From Granulicella sibirica (GTDB lineage Bacteria > Acidobacteriota > Terriglobia > Terriglobales > Acidobacteriaceae), in contig NZ_RDSM01000003.1 of NCBI RefSeq assembly GCF_004115155.1, forward strand, positions 930,001 through 994,000: a DNA stretch of 64,000 bases. The letters are read 5' to 3'. Position 1 is the stretch's first letter. Every line of letters starts with the position of its first letter. Position numbers and translations under genes: made by a program. Below are positions 1-10,243 of this stretch, piece by piece. The notes below the pieces were generated by a model that did no database searches, had not been told where the DNA came from, and saw only the letters and a list, made by a program, of their open reading frames with translations.

Positions 1-288
1 GGGAAGCTGCGGGTAGTCTTCGAGGTGTTCGGAGCCGATGAGGGTGACGCCTGCCGGGACGTCCAAGGTGATGCCCGATTTTAGGAAGAGGGATCCAGTG
101 AGGTAGGTTCCAGGGGCGAAGGTGACCGTGCCGTGAGTTTTGGCGGCTTCGTCGATGGCGCGCTGGATGGCGGCGGTGTCGAGGATGGTGCCGTCGCCCC
201 TGGCGCCGAAGTCGTTGGCTTTGACCGTGGCTCCTTTCGCCTGGTGAAGGCTGGCTGCGAGAAGAGCGAGAGCGAGGAAGCGGGTCAT
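1..288 (-). CDS. Glycoside hydrolase family 28-like (polygalacturonase) protein, N-terminal part
   Basis: The gene runs off the left edge, so only about 96 N-terminal residues are visible. They begin with a short secretion signal (MTRFLALALLAASLHQA) followed by VKANDFGARGDGTILDTAAI, the opening of the pectate-lyase/GH28 right-handed beta-helix fold, then a TVTFAPGTYLTGSLFLKSG strand. GH28 enzymes hydrolyse polygalacturonan or rhamnogalacturonan backbones. Its ATG overlaps the stop of the upstream GH106 gene (ATGA), indicating translational coupling in an operon GH35-GH106-GH28. Catalytic aspartates lie outside the window, so the exact substrate cannot be judged. Confidence 0.8.
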   Translation of the reverse strand, partial: MTRFLALALLAASLHQAKGATVKANDFGARGDGTILDTAAIQRAIDEAAKTHGTVTFAPGTYLTGSLFLKSGITLDVPAGVTLIGSEHLEDYPQLP

Positions 289-3041
289 TGTTCTTCTCCG
301 GTGACGAGGTAGATCTTGCCCAGGATGCCGGAGGGGATGGGCTGGACCTTGTCGAGATCCTGCATCTGGAAGCGGTCGCCGTACTTCTGGATCAGCGGCT
401 TATAGTCGTGGGGTGGCAGGGCCGACCAGGCGTTGAGGGCGGTGTTGTAGACGTGGAGTTCGATTTTGTTTTCGCCGGATTTGAGGAACTTCGAGATGTC
501 GAGGCGGTAGGGCGGGTGCCAGAGGGCTCCGGCGGGTTGGCCATTCACGGTGACGAGGGCGGCTTCGCGAATGGGCGGGTCGTAGTAGGCGTGCATGCCT
601 GGGCCAGTACGGGTGACTTTTGGATCGGGAAGCCCGTTCGGGAGCAGGGCCGGATGCTCGGATGTGGAGGAGGGTGAGCCGGGGAGGGCGGTGCCGCCAT
701 CGATCTTTAGATAGACCGTGGCTAGGGTGGCGGGCAGGCGGAAGGTGCGGGCGTAGACCGCTTCGCCGGAGTAGTTCCTCGTGGCGGGATCGGAGGTCCA
801 GTCGGTTAGAGCCGGTTCGGGGGTGGACTTGCCCAAGGCGGAAAAGCTGACGTTCCAGCCGGAGGAGAGGTCAGAGAGCTGATGGGATGGGGTGAAAGGT
901 GGCGCGGGGGCCGGCGCGCTCTGGCTGAAGACGAAGATGCGTGACTCATAAGGGGCGAGCGTAACGCGGGTTCCAGCTGGCGTGGCGGGTCGGGCTGCTC
1001 CGGTGTCGGTATCCCATTGTTCGCCGCCCGTGAAGTGGGTTCCGAAGGCGGCTGTAGCGGAAACCGGAAGGTTGGATGTATTCGTGACGAAGTAGAGATC
1101 TGCATCAGGTAACTTCCTACGAATGAACCCAATAGCTCCCGTCACAGACGCTTCGCTTTCAGAAAATTTAAGGTCAGGCGATGCAAGATCACCGAGGGCT
1201 TTGCCGAGTCGAGCGTCGTCAGGGATGACTGGGATGGTGTTCGCGAGAGCCGTAAGCTCCGGCGATGATCTGCCATCGGGGTCGAGTGTGGGAAGGTGGC
1301 CAACGGCGACGACCTTGCCTCCAGCCTTGGCGAAGGCGTTGATTTTGGCGAGGGTGTCGAGGGGGATGCGGGTTGTGGGGGGGAGGACGAGGATCTGGTG
1401 ATGGATCCCGAGTCGGTTGATGGCTTCGGCATCGGCAAAGTCGAAGTTGTAACCGGAGGACAGGATGGCCGACAGGAGCGATGGCTGGATGAAGTCCTTC
1501 ATCGCCCCCGTCACGGTCACCTTCGGGGGCGCGAAGCTCGCCCAGGCGTCATCGGTGGGGACGAGAACGGCGACCTGGTTCGCTGGCTCGCCTTCGCGGA
1601 GGAGGGCGCTGATGCGGGCGATGTACTGGTCGACGGCTGGTAGAACAGGGTGCCAGGGGTTGTGGTGGTTGAAGCTGGCGGCCGCATAGAGGCTCCAGCC
1701 GGGTTCGGGGACGCCCGGGGCGGAGTAGGGCCAGCCGTGGAAGATGAGCTGGTTCTCGCCCATGATGAAATCGATGTCGGCTTCGGCCTTCATGTCGAGT
1801 GGAGTGGCGCGGAAGACCGGAGAGTGGAGCCAGGTGAAGGTCTCGCCAGAGGTGATGTTATTGCCGAAGACGTGGTTCGCGGAGGAAGCCCAGCGCAGGG
1901 TGGAGAAGGCGCGCCACTGCGGGCCCTCTCCCTCGGGAAGTCCGGCTAAGTTCTGACTGGAGAAGCTAACTGCTGGTTCGCCATAGGTTTGCGAGCGGAA
2001 CTTCGTGTTGCGAGCGATGGCCCACTTGTTGATCTGGGTCAGGTAATTCTCGTTGACGAGTTCAGTGAGAGTGCGCCCGTAGTCGTGACGGACCTTCTCG
2101 GCGGCTGGGGTGCCACCGGCGACGAGTTCCGGAAGGTGGGGGATCAGGTTATAGCCTCGGCGGCGGTTGAACTCCCAGGGGAGGGTTGGGGTCCAATCGG
2201 CACCGTAGGCTTCGAGCGAGTCGGAGAAAATGGCGTAGGGCGGGGTGTCACCGAAGGCTTTGACGAGAGGCTCGCCTACCTTCTCGAGGTGCGTGGCGAC
2301 GGCCTGGTGGCTGAAGGGGTCGAGGACGAAGCCTTCGGCGCCCACGGCGGCGCGCTTGACCTGCTGGCGGGTGTGTCCGGCGATGAAGAAGAGGGCGACG
2401 CGGGGGGAAGTGGACGGGGGGATGGGCTCGATGAGCGGGCGGGCGGTGGAGGCGTCCCAGTGCTTTGGTGATCCGTCGACAATGACCTCGGAGACGATCT
2501 CGTCCGCGTCGAGGAGTTTCGGCAGGGGAGCCCTGGTCGCGCTAGCCGGCAGGGGGATTTCCAAGGTACGGAGGGTTCCGGCGGCCTCCCCGATTGGGGT
2601 GTCGGCACCACCGTAGGGCCAGCCGCTGCAGAGGGTGACGTCGATGCGCAGGCCAAGTTTGCGGGCCTCCTGCTGCGCGTAGGTGACGGCGTCTAGCATC
2701 TCGGGCGAGAGGAACGGGAGGTTTTTGAGGCCGTGGGCAGGGTCGTCGAGTACCTCCGGGTAGACGAAGGCGAGCTCGGCTCCGCCGATTCCGTCGGCTT
2801 TCATCTGCTGGAGTTCGAGGAGGATCTCTGGCTTTTCCACCGCTGTGCCAAACCACCACCAGCGGACCATTGGTTTGGCGGAGTCCGGTGGAGACTGAAA
2901 TGTTTTTCTCAGGTTATCGATCGATGTTGCTGCATATAAGGGACTTGCCGATGATGGAAATGATGTCGCGACGCACGCGGCTGCGAGTGGCAGGACGGTT
3001 CTTTTCCACAAGGATACGGTTCGGCTGCGCGGCGAATTCAC
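285..3041 (-). CDS. Glycoside hydrolase family 106-like alpha-L-rhamnosidase
   Basis: A 918-residue secreted protein with an N-terminal hydrophobic signal (residues about 12-38). The segment RWWWFGTAVEKPEILLELQQ near residues 60-80, followed by MKADGIGGAELAFVYPE, is characteristic of GH106 rhamnosidases, which remove terminal rhamnose from rhamnogalacturonan and related glycans. A C-terminal galactose-binding-like region (EIAL-type jelly roll with VTVNGQPAGALWHPPYRLDI) fits the family. The GTG start is chosen because AGGAG sits six bases upstream, inside the end of the GH35 gene, only 3 bases away. Part of a pectin-side-chain operon with GH35 and GH28. Substrate is inferred from family and neighbours. 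Confidence 0.85.
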   Translation of the reverse strand: MNSPRSRTVSLWKRTVLPLAAACVATSFPSSASPLYAATSIDNLRKTFQSPPDSAKPMVRWWWFGTAVEKPEILLELQQMKADGIGGAELAFVYPEVLDDPAHGLKNLPFLSPEMLDAVTYAQQEARKLGLRIDVTLCSGWPYGGADTPIGEAAGTLRTLEIPLPASATRAPLPKLLDADEIVSEVIVDGSPKHWDASTARPLIEPIPPSTSPRVALFFIAGHTRQQVKRAAVGAEGFVLDPFSHQAVATHLEKVGEPLVKAFGDTPPYAIFSDSLEAYGADWTPTLPWEFNRRRGYNLIPHLPELVAGGTPAAEKVRHDYGRTLTELVNENYLTQINKWAIARNTKFRSQTYGEPAVSFSSQNLAGLPEGEGPQWRAFSTLRWASSANHVFGNNITSGETFTWLHSPVFRATPLDMKAEADIDFIMGENQLIFHGWPYSAPGVPEPGWSLYAAASFNHHNPWHPVLPAVDQYIARISALLREGEPANQVAVLVPTDDAWASFAPPKVTVTGAMKDFIQPSLLSAILSSGYNFDFADAEAINRLGIHHQILVLPPTTRIPLDTLAKINAFAKAGGKVVAVGHLPTLDPDGRSSPELTALANTIPVIPDDARLGKALGDLASPDLKFSESEASVTGAIGFIRRKLPDADLYFVTNTSNLPVSATAAFGTHFTGGEQWDTDTGAARPATPAGTRVTLAPYESRIFVFSQSAPAPAPPFTPSHQLSDLSSGWNVSFSALGKSTPEPALTDWTSDPATRNYSGEAVYARTFRLPATLATVYLKIDGGTALPGSPSSTSEHPALLPNGLPDPKVTRTGPGMHAYYDPPIREAALVTVNGQPAGALWHPPYRLDISKFLKSGENKIELHVYNTALNAWSALPPHDYKPLIQKYGDRFQMQDLDKVQPIPSGILGKIYLVTGEEQ

Positions 3042-3044
3042 GGG

Positions 3045-4904
3045 CTACTCCTGCTTGCTGTGCGTGTTCGCGGCTGTCGGGCCGTCGAGGATGGGATGGT
3101 CTAGGCCGGTCACGGACGGATGAGGCTGCGGAAGCAGATCGACCGCGACGATAGTGTTCGTTCCTGCTTTGAGCCAGGGGGCGGGGACATAGAGGGTCTG
3201 CTGCGGGCCTGCATTCCAGAAGCGGCCGAGCGGATGGCCGTTGAGCCATATGGCTCCCTTGCCGAGGAAGTGGATGTCGAGAAAGGTGTCCCCAGGGTGC
3301 TGCAACTCGAAGGTGGCTGTCAGAATCTGGGGGGCGTCCGGATCTTTGCCGGGCGCATGGCGGGCAGGGGCTTCCGGCATGGGAAGGGGAAAGACCTGCC
3401 AGTCTGTCAGCGGAGCGCCGGCGAGGGTGACGGATTTGGTGATGCCCTTTAGCTCCGTGCGCATAGTGTGGGTGGAGTTTACCCGGCCGTCGTTGGCGAC
3501 GAGGATGTCGAGCCGGGCGGGGGCGGTGGTGGTGATGGGCAGGCTGGTCTGCTTGTCGCGGCGGTCGAGGGTGCCGGCCAGCTTGCCTTCGAGGTAGATC
3601 CTGGCGTAGTCGTGAACCTCGTTCAGGACGAGGTCGCCGGAGACGGGTGCGGTGAGCTGATGGCGATAGAGGATGTAGCCGTAGGACTGGCCGAAGTGCT
3701 CCATCGACTGCGGCTGTTCGCTTTGGATGGGATTGGGCAGATGGTCCCAGAGGGTTCCGGCGCTGGCCAGGATCACGGTGGGGATGGCGATGGGCTCGAG
3801 GGGCGTTGGAACGGCGGGAAGGCAGGACTCGGTCTGGTCAGGGCAGGCGAACTTGGCGAAGACTTTGCGGTAGGCGAAGTACTTGGGGGTGGGGCGGCCG
3901 GATTCGTCGAGGGGCGCGTCGTAGTCGTAGCTTGTGACGTCAGGGAGGAAGTTTCCGCCGATGTACGAGGATCCGGCCATGAAGCCGAAGCTCGTGCCGC
4001 CGTGAAACATGTAGAGGTTGATCCCGGAGCCGTGGGTGAGGATGTAGTCGATGTCTTCGAGCTGGGGTGCGGTGGGGCGGGTCTCGTGAGGGTGGCCCCA
4101 GTGATCGAACCAGCCGGGCCAGTATTCGGAGACGAAGATGGGGTCGTTGGGGCGGAGCTTGTGGATGGCGTCGGTGCCGCCCTGGGCGTTGGAGATGCCG
4201 AAGTTGGTGGCTGCGAAGAGCCCATCGAGGTAGCCCTTGGGGATGTTGCGCCAGTTGTCGCCGGAGAAGAGCAGGGAATCGGTGAAGCCGGCGGAGAGGA
4301 AGATTTCCTTCAGGTGCGCCATGTAGGCGTGCGGGTCATCGGTGGGGACGGGGCCGAAGTTGCCATACTCGTTTTCGATCTGCGTCATCAGGATGGGGCC
4401 ACCACGGCCTACCTGTAGTGGCGTGAGCTCCTGGGCTAGGCGGCGGAGCCAGCGTTCGGCAGGGACCATGAAGGCGGGGTCGTTGGATCGGATGGCGGCA
4501 GCGGATTGAGGGTCGGCGAGGAGCCACGGCGGAAGTCCGCCAAGATCCCACTCGGCGCAGGAGTAGGGGCCGGTGCGGAGGATGACGTGGAGGCCTTCCT
4601 CCTGGGCGGTGCGGATGAAGGCGGCGACGTCATTCTGGCCGGAGAAGTCGTAGTGGCCGGGAGTGGGCTCGTGGACGTTCCAGAAGACGTAGGTGGCGAC
4701 GGTGTTGAGGCCCATGGCGCGAGCCATCTTGAGGCGGGCATGCCAGTACTCGCGGGGGATGCGGGCGTAGTGGAGTTCGCCGGAGAGGACTTTGTAGGGT
4801 TTGCCGTCGAGGGTGAAGTGGTCGGCTTCGATGGCGAAGCGATGCGTCTGGGCTGGCGCGTGGAGGGCCAGGGCTGCGGCGCAGAGGAGAAGGAGTCTCT
4901 TCAT
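3045..4904 (-). CDS. Glycoside hydrolase family 35 beta-galactosidase, secreted
   Basis: A 619-residue exported enzyme with a signal peptide at residues 1-18 ending APAQT. The N-terminal TIM barrel shows typical GH35 blocks: SGELHYARIPREYW, VATYVFWNVHEP, RTGPYSCAEWDLGGLP. The acid/base glutamate is probably E179 in TQIENEYG and the nucleophile E260 in FVSEYWPGW. C-terminal jelly-roll domains follow (KGAIWLNGHPLGRFWN). It removes terminal beta-galactose, plausibly from galactan side chains of rhamnogalacturonan, given the coupled GH106 and GH28 genes downstream. First gene of the operon; its promoter should lie in the 100-base gap shared with the divergent exporter gene. Confidence 0.93.
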   Translation of the reverse strand: MKRLLLLCAAALALHAPAQTHRFAIEADHFTLDGKPYKVLSGELHYARIPREYWHARLKMARAMGLNTVATYVFWNVHEPTPGHYDFSGQNDVAAFIRTAQEEGLHVILRTGPYSCAEWDLGGLPPWLLADPQSAAAIRSNDPAFMVPAERWLRRLAQELTPLQVGRGGPILMTQIENEYGNFGPVPTDDPHAYMAHLKEIFLSAGFTDSLLFSGDNWRNIPKGYLDGLFAATNFGISNAQGGTDAIHKLRPNDPIFVSEYWPGWFDHWGHPHETRPTAPQLEDIDYILTHGSGINLYMFHGGTSFGFMAGSSYIGGNFLPDVTSYDYDAPLDESGRPTPKYFAYRKVFAKFACPDQTESCLPAVPTPLEPIAIPTVILASAGTLWDHLPNPIQSEQPQSMEHFGQSYGYILYRHQLTAPVSGDLVLNEVHDYARIYLEGKLAGTLDRRDKQTSLPITTTAPARLDILVANDGRVNSTHTMRTELKGITKSVTLAGAPLTDWQVFPLPMPEAPARHAPGKDPDAPQILTATFELQHPGDTFLDIHFLGKGAIWLNGHPLGRFWNAGPQQTLYVPAPWLKAGTNTIVAVDLLPQPHPSVTGLDHPILDGPTAANTHSKQE

Positions 4905-5005
4905 GGTTCGATAGGGGAACTATTTCCAGACACGGTGACGATAGCCTACCGCGGATTGGGCAGTCAAGGTGGTCTGTTGGCACATAGGCTGAGATACTGT
5001 TGCGA

Positions 5006-6607
5006 ATGAGTTCTGGGCACGACACTGGATTGGGATGGGTTCCGCGGCATAATCCGTGGGCGGTGGCACTGACGGTCACCCTGGCGACGTTCATGGAGGT
5101 GCTGGACACCTCGATCGCGAACGTCGCGCTGCCGCATATCGCCGGGTCGCTGGGCGCGAGCCAGGAGGAGGCGACGTGGGTGCTCACGAGCTACCTGGTT
5201 TCGAGCGCGGTGGTGCTGCCGATCTCTGGGTGGCTCTCGAACCGGTTTGGCCGGAAGAAGTTCTACATGACCTGCGTGGCGGTGTTCACCGTCTGCTCGC
5301 TGCTGTGCGGGATAGCGCCTTCGCTTCCGATCCTGATCCTCGCTCGGATCCTGCAAGGCGCGGGCGGCGGTGGCCTTGCGCCGAGCGAGCAGGCGATTCT
5401 GGCGGACACGTTTTCGGTTGAGAAGCGTGGTCAGGCGTTCGCCGTCTACGGGATGGCGGTGGTCGTGGCCCCGGCGATCGGGCCGACGCTCGGCGGATGG
5501 ATCACGGACAATTTCAACTGGCACTGGATCTTCTTTATCAACCTGCCCATCGGTCTGCTTTCTCTCTGGTTGAGCAACAGGATGGTTGAGGACCCACCGC
5601 ATCTCAAGGTTCGCAAGGAGCAGGCGAAGAAGGCGAAGATTGACTTTCTTGGGCTTGGCCTGGTGGCTGTTGGCGTCGGATGCCTGGAGTACACGCTCGA
5701 TAAGGGGCAGGAAAAAGACTGGTTCAGCGATCCGTGGATCCGTTTCTTCGCGATTTCGGCGACGGTGCTGCTCGTGTTCTTTGCCTGGTGGGAGTGGCAT
5801 CATCCCGAGCCGATCGTCGATCTCAAACTTCTGAAAAACCGGAATTTTGGCACGGCGGTCTTCCTGCAATTGATTCTTGGGATGGTGTTGTTCGGGAGTA
5901 CGGTGCTGATCCCTCAGTATCTGCAGAGCCTGCTTGGGTACACGGCCGAGAGGGCCGGGCTTGTGCTTTCGCCCGCCGGCTTCGTCATGATGGTGATGAT
6001 GATGGTGGCGGGGCGCTCGCTTGGCAAGATCGACCCGAGGCTCATGGTGGCGCTCGGATATCTAGCGACAGCGGCGGGCATCTATAACCTGACGCGGCTC
6101 GACCTCTACACGGCCTATGGAACGGTGACGTGGTGGCGCATGCTCCAGGTTGTGGGGCTGCCGTTCATCTTCATACCAATTTCGACGCTGAACTATGTGG
6201 GTGTGCCGCCGAGCAAGTCCAACCAGATCTCGTCGCTTTCGAACTTTGCCCGCAACCTGGGTGGCAGCGCGGGAACGGCCTTGTTGACGACCTTCCTGGC
6301 TCGCACGGCGCAGACGCACCAGGTGGCGCTGGCGGCGAACGTGATCCCGGGCAGCCCGTCGTATCGAATCTATATGGATAAGGTGACGTCGATCCTGCAG
6401 GCAGGTGGGATGGGAGCGGCGCAGGCTTCGTCTACGGCCGTTGGACAGGCTTACCAGCAGATGCTGCGACAGGCCTCGATGCTGAGCTATCAGAATGCGT
6501 TTCTGATTCTGTCGCTGGTGATTGTCTGCCTGGTGCCGCTGCCGTTCATCATGCGACTTCCGCCCAGGCGGGCGAAGGTCGACCCGGAGGCCCTGGGAGG
6601 GCACTAG
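5006..6607 (+). CDS. DHA2/EmrB-QacA family MFS multidrug exporter
   Basis: About 533 residues, strongly hydrophobic with about 14 predicted membrane segments. The first helix contains ATFMEVLDTSIANVALPHIA, the motif D1 hallmark of 14-helix drug:H+ antiporters, followed by the motif A loop GWLSNRFGRKKF. It should sit in the inner membrane and export lipophilic compounds, often with an HlyD-type adaptor, but none is adjacent here. ATG at 5006 is chosen; an in-frame TTG two codons earlier is possible, and neither has a strong ribosome site. The stop overlaps the stop of the convergent downstream gene (shared CTAG), so there is no room for a separate terminator. Confidence 0.92.
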   Translation: MSSGHDTGLGWVPRHNPWAVALTVTLATFMEVLDTSIANVALPHIAGSLGASQEEATWVLTSYLVSSAVVLPISGWLSNRFGRKKFYMTCVAVFTVCSLLCGIAPSLPILILARILQGAGGGGLAPSEQAILADTFSVEKRGQAFAVYGMAVVVAPAIGPTLGGWITDNFNWHWIFFINLPIGLLSLWLSNRMVEDPPHLKVRKEQAKKAKIDFLGLGLVAVGVGCLEYTLDKGQEKDWFSDPWIRFFAISATVLLVFFAWWEWHHPEPIVDLKLLKNRNFGTAVFLQLILGMVLFGSTVLIPQYLQSLLGYTAERAGLVLSPAGFVMMVMMMVAGRSLGKIDPRLMVALGYLATAAGIYNLTRLDLYTAYGTVTWWRMLQVVGLPFIFIPISTLNYVGVPPSKSNQISSLSNFARNLGGSAGTALLTTFLARTAQTHQVALAANVIPGSPSYRIYMDKVTSILQAGGMGAAQASSTAVGQAYQQMLRQASMLSYQNAFLILSLVIVCLVPLPFIMRLPPRRAKVDPEALGGH

Positions 6608-7857
6608 TGGGTCGTGGGAACGGACGCAAGTGTTGCCAGGTTCGCCTGAACCTGTGCCCACTGGTTCTTGTTCCGGCGCGTTGAGATGGGGGCGTTCGGG
6701 TCGGCGTAGTAGGCGATAAGGTCGTGCTTCAAAATGGGCGGGACAGGACGCGTGGGGTCCGCGGTCACGTCCCTGAGAAGAGTGGCGTAGGTCTGGTCCG
6801 TGAGGCGGTACGAGCCGGGCCGGACATCGAGGCCGGTGTCGAGGTCGCGGTTCGGCACATCGTGGGAGAGTGCATCGAAATCCTGGAGGTGGCCCCGAAG
6901 CTTCGTGACGGTATCGTTGACGCTCGCCACGTAGAGCTCTTCGGTGGAAGGCACCGGACCACGGATGGCGAGAAGGTTGAGCGGGCCTACCTTGGGAAGA
7001 AGGAAGATCAACCCGGCGAGTGAGTAGGTGCCGATCCCAGGCCTGTGGCGATACTCCTCCCAATGGTTGTCGATGGAGGCTTGAGCGAGGTCAGCCGCGA
7101 GCGTGGAGTATTGCGGGTTTGGGTCGTCGGGAGGGAAGCTGTGCCTGTGGAGGATGGACTCGGCATAAGCGATGCGCGGAAGGAACGATCGGACGGCGAA
7201 CCGATAACTGCGCAGGACAGGGCGGCGATGCCCGACGACGCTCACGGCGTCGAGGCCATAGGTTTCAAAGAAGGCACGGTTCAGCAGGCGAGTTGGAATC
7301 TCGAGGCCGACGTGGCGCAGGTAGGCTAACGGCGCGAAGTGCCGTTTCGAGATCTCATTGATGTCGAAGGCGAACTCCGTCCGTACGTGCGCGTGTTCAT
7401 TCTCCTCGTACGTCACCATCGGACCGTATTTCTTTGCGAGGCTCGGAAAGACGGTGGCGACCGATGGGTTGACGCATTCGGAGTGGCCATATGTGTCGCC
7501 AAGGTAGTGGGAGAGCGCGCCGACGGCGAAGGCGAGTTCGTTCGCGTTGCGCGCATCGCGGATCAGCGCGAGGACAAAATCACCGGAGCGGACATAGTGC
7601 GTCAGGTTGGAAAAGAAGGCGTTGCCGAAGGGGTAGTAGCCGAGGTCCTGAATGGCCGACCCACCGTACGCGTAGGCGTGCGCCTCCTGTAACTGCTTTG
7701 GAGTGAGGCCAGGGTACTGGGAGAGAAGAAGAGGCTGAATCGACTGCAGCCAGACGAGATCAATGATCTGTTGGTGGGTCTGAACAGAGTAAGGTCGCGC
7801 CGGAATCGCCAGGACGGCGAACGCAATCACGGACGCCAGGAATGCGCGGAGGGGCAT
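6604..7857 (-). CDS. Zinc-dependent phospholipase C/S1-P1 nuclease-like secreted protein
   Basis: 417 residues with a signal peptide (MPLRAFLASVIAFAVLAIPA). Histidine and aspartate motifs spaced as in the zinc-dependent phospholipase C fold are visible: TQQ-preceding H in SVQTHQQIID, ALSHYLGDTYGHSE and NEHAHVRTEFAFD. Members hydrolyse phospholipids or nucleic-acid phosphodiesters using a tri-zinc centre; which applies here cannot be told. The rest of the protein is helical and lacks other recognisable domains. Stands alone, converging on the exporter gene with a 4-base overlap. Function assignment is by fold motif only. Confidence 0.75.
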   Translation of the reverse strand: MPLRAFLASVIAFAVLAIPARPYSVQTHQQIIDLVWLQSIQPLLLSQYPGLTPKQLQEAHAYAYGGSAIQDLGYYPFGNAFFSNLTHYVRSGDFVLALIRDARNANELAFAVGALSHYLGDTYGHSECVNPSVATVFPSLAKKYGPMVTYEENEHAHVRTEFAFDINEISKRHFAPLAYLRHVGLEIPTRLLNRAFFETYGLDAVSVVGHRRPVLRSYRFAVRSFLPRIAYAESILHRHSFPPDDPNPQYSTLAADLAQASIDNHWEEYRHRPGIGTYSLAGLIFLLPKVGPLNLLAIRGPVPSTEELYVASVNDTVTKLRGHLQDFDALSHDVPNRDLDTGLDVRPGSYRLTDQTYATLLRDVTADPTRPVPPILKHDLIAYYADPNAPISTRRNKNQWAQVQANLATLASVPTTH

Positions 7858-7998
7858 GTTTCATCTTAACGGTTCGGTGTCTTGACATACAGGCGAGGTG
7901 CCGGAGTACGTCAGGCCCGCCGCCATCCTGCACCAGCGCGGATCTCTGGGCAGCAATGGCGTTGGGCCCTGACGAGATAGAAGAGAGTGCGTGCGCGT

Positions 7999-10125
7999 TC
8001 AGCCCTTCGGAGGCGCGTCACTCAATAGGACGAGCGATCGGCCTCCGATAATGATCTTTTCCGTCACGGGCTGATCGGCAAATGGATCGTCCACATTCTG
8101 CGTGTCCAGAAGGACGTGCCACTTGTTTCCGTTCGGCGGCGGAGGAAAGGTGAAGTCGACGCCTTCCGCGGCCGCGTTCACGAGAATCAGGAAGCTGTCG
8201 TCGGTCATTTCGGAGCCGTCATCGTTCGCGGCGTAGAGCGTCTTGCCGTTGAGCATGAGGCCGAGCGTTCGCGCGTATGGCTGGTCCCACGCTTCGCCCG
8301 GGATCTCGTTGCCGTCCGGGTTGTACCAGGCGATGTCGCGAACGGTTGAACCCTTCACCTGGCGATCCTGGAAGAACTTGCGGCGGTGCAGATTCGGGTG
8401 CTTGAGCCGAAACTGGATCAGCTTGGACGTGTAGTCCATGAGTCTGCGGCGCGGCGCGTCGAGGTTCCAGTCGTACCAGCTCAGCTCGTTATCCTGGCAA
8501 AAGGTGTTGTTGTTGCCGCGCTGTGACCGGGCGACCTCGTCTCCGCCCGTGAGCATCGGGACACCCTGCGACAGCATGAGCGTGGCGAGAAAGTTTCGGG
8601 TCTGACGCTCTCGCATGAGATTGATCTCTTCGTCGTCGGTCGGACCCTCGGCTCCCATGTTCCAGGAGTCGTTGTCGGTGGTGCCGTCCTTGTTGTCTTC
8701 GCCGTTCGCTTCGTTGTGTTTTTCGTTGTAGCTGACGAGGTCGCAGAGCGTAAAGCCGTCATGTGCGGTGACGAAGTTGATGCTCGCGTATGGCTTGCGT
8801 CCGTCGTACTGATAGAGGTCGGAGGAGCCGGTGAGCCGGTAGGCGAAGTCCGAGAGCTGGCCTTCGTCTCCCTTCCAGAAGCGGCGAACGGTGTCGCGAT
8901 ACTTGCCGTTCCACTCCGCCCACAGGATAGGGAACTGGCCGACCTGGTAGCCGCCCTCGCCCACGTCCCAGGGCTCGGCGATCAGCTTGACGTCCGCCAG
9001 GACAGGATCCTGGTGAATGGTGTCGAAGAAGCTGGAGAGCTTATTCACATCATGCAGCTCGCGGGCCAGGGTAGCGGCAAGATCGAAGCGGAAGCCATCC
9101 ACGTGGAACTCGGTGACCCAGTGCCGGAGAGAATCCATGAGGAGCTTGAGCACCTGGGGGTTGTAAACGTTGAGCGTGTTGCCGGTTCCGGTGTAGTCCA
9201 TGTAGAAGCGCGGATTACCGTCTACCGTGCGGTAGTAGGTGGTGTTGTCGACGCCCTTCATCGAGAGTGTAGGACCAAGTTGGTTGCCCTCGCAGGTGTG
9301 GTTGTAGACCACATCGAGGATGACCTCGATACCTGCCTTGTGGAGCGCCTTCACCATCTCCTTGAACTCATACACCTGGCCGCCTCGGTCTCCGCATGCG
9401 CTGTAGCGGGAAGCAGGAGAGAAGTAGGCCAGGGTGTTGTAGCCCCAATAGTTGGAAAGACCGATATCGACGAGGTGGCCGTCGTCGATGAAGTGGTGGA
9501 TGGGAAGAAGCTCGACCGCTGTAATCCCGAGAAGCTTGAGGTAGTTGATGCTGGACTCGTGGGCGAGCCCTGCGTAGGTCCCGCGAAGGTTCTCGGGAAC
9601 CATCGGGTTCTTGATGGAGTAGCCCTTGACGTGGACCTCGTAGATGACCGAGTCAGCAAGCGGGATGTCAGGCGGACAGTCGTCCTCCCACGGAAAGGTG
9701 TGATCGACCACAACGCCCTTGGGCATGCCGTCCGCCGAGTCCTTGTCGCATTTCTGGAGATCATCGCCGGTCTCGACCTTGTAGGCGAAGACCGGGGCCT
9801 TCCAGTCCACGTCGCCAGTCACGGCCTCGGCGTAGGGATCGAGGAGAAGCTTCGAAGAGTTGAAGCGAAAGCCCTTCTCCGGCTCCCACGGGCCGTCTAC
9901 CCGATAGCCATAAAGCTGTCCGGGCTTAACACCGAGGAGCATTCCATGCCAGACGAAGGCCGTGCGTTCCTTGAGAGGAATGCAATCGGTCTGCTTGCCT
10001 TGCTCGTCGAAGAGGCAGAGCGAGACTGAGGTGGCATGCTCGGAGTAGAGGGCGAAGTTTGTCCCTCTGGACGACGATTTCGCGCCGAGCGGGTACGGGC
10101 GGCCGGGTAGCAACGTGGGGGGCAT
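7999..10125 (-). CDS. glgX: Glycogen debranching enzyme GlgX (isoamylase-type, GH13)
   Basis: About 708 residues. An N-terminal CBM48 domain ([24 protein letters not shown]) precedes a GH13 barrel with conserved regions [28 protein letters not shown] (nucleophile Asp), LIAEPWDVG (acid Glu) and [10 protein letters not shown] (transition-state Asp). It cleaves alpha-1,6 branches of phosphorylase-trimmed glycogen in the cytoplasm. ATG at 10125 is preferred over a TTG nine codons upstream because a GAGGA ribosome site precedes it. No other glycogen genes are adjacent, so it appears to be transcribed alone. Confidence 0.93.
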   Translation of the reverse strand: MPPTLLPGRPYPLGAKSSSRGTNFALYSEHATSVSLCLFDEQGKQTDCIPLKERTAFVWHGMLLGVKPGQLYGYRVDGPWEPEKGFRFNSSKLLLDPYAEAVTGDVDWKAPVFAYKVETGDDLQKCDKDSADGMPKGVVVDHTFPWEDDCPPDIPLADSVIYEVHVKGYSIKNPMVPENLRGTYAGLAHESSINYLKLLGITAVELLPIHHFIDDGHLVDIGLSNYWGYNTLAYFSPASRYSACGDRGGQVYEFKEMVKALHKAGIEVILDVVYNHTCEGNQLGPTLSMKGVDNTTYYRTVDGNPRFYMDYTGTGNTLNVYNPQVLKLLMDSLRHWVTEFHVDGFRFDLAATLARELHDVNKLSSFFDTIHQDPVLADVKLIAEPWDVGEGGYQVGQFPILWAEWNGKYRDTVRRFWKGDEGQLSDFAYRLTGSSDLYQYDGRKPYASINFVTAHDGFTLCDLVSYNEKHNEANGEDNKDGTTDNDSWNMGAEGPTDDEEINLMRERQTRNFLATLMLSQGVPMLTGGDEVARSQRGNNNTFCQDNELSWYDWNLDAPRRRLMDYTSKLIQFRLKHPNLHRRKFFQDRQVKGSTVRDIAWYNPDGNEIPGEAWDQPYARTLGLMLNGKTLYAANDDGSEMTDDSFLILVNAAAEGVDFTFPPPPNGNKWHVLLDTQNVDDPFADQPVTEKIIIGGRSLVLLSDAPPKG

Positions 10126-10243
10126 GGGTCCTCGTGATCGTGCGGAAGTCAAAATGTGGCGACTTCAACGTAGATGCGCGGGACAGCCGGGATGGTGTCT
10201 GGAATGGTCAAGCCAATTGCGGCGAAATGTCGGAGCTCAGCCG

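Noticed and set aside
8716..10029. Long plus-strand open frame opposite glgX
   Set aside because: Antisense shadow of a high-GC gene with strongly conserved GH13 motifs; no ribosome site and no recognisable protein.
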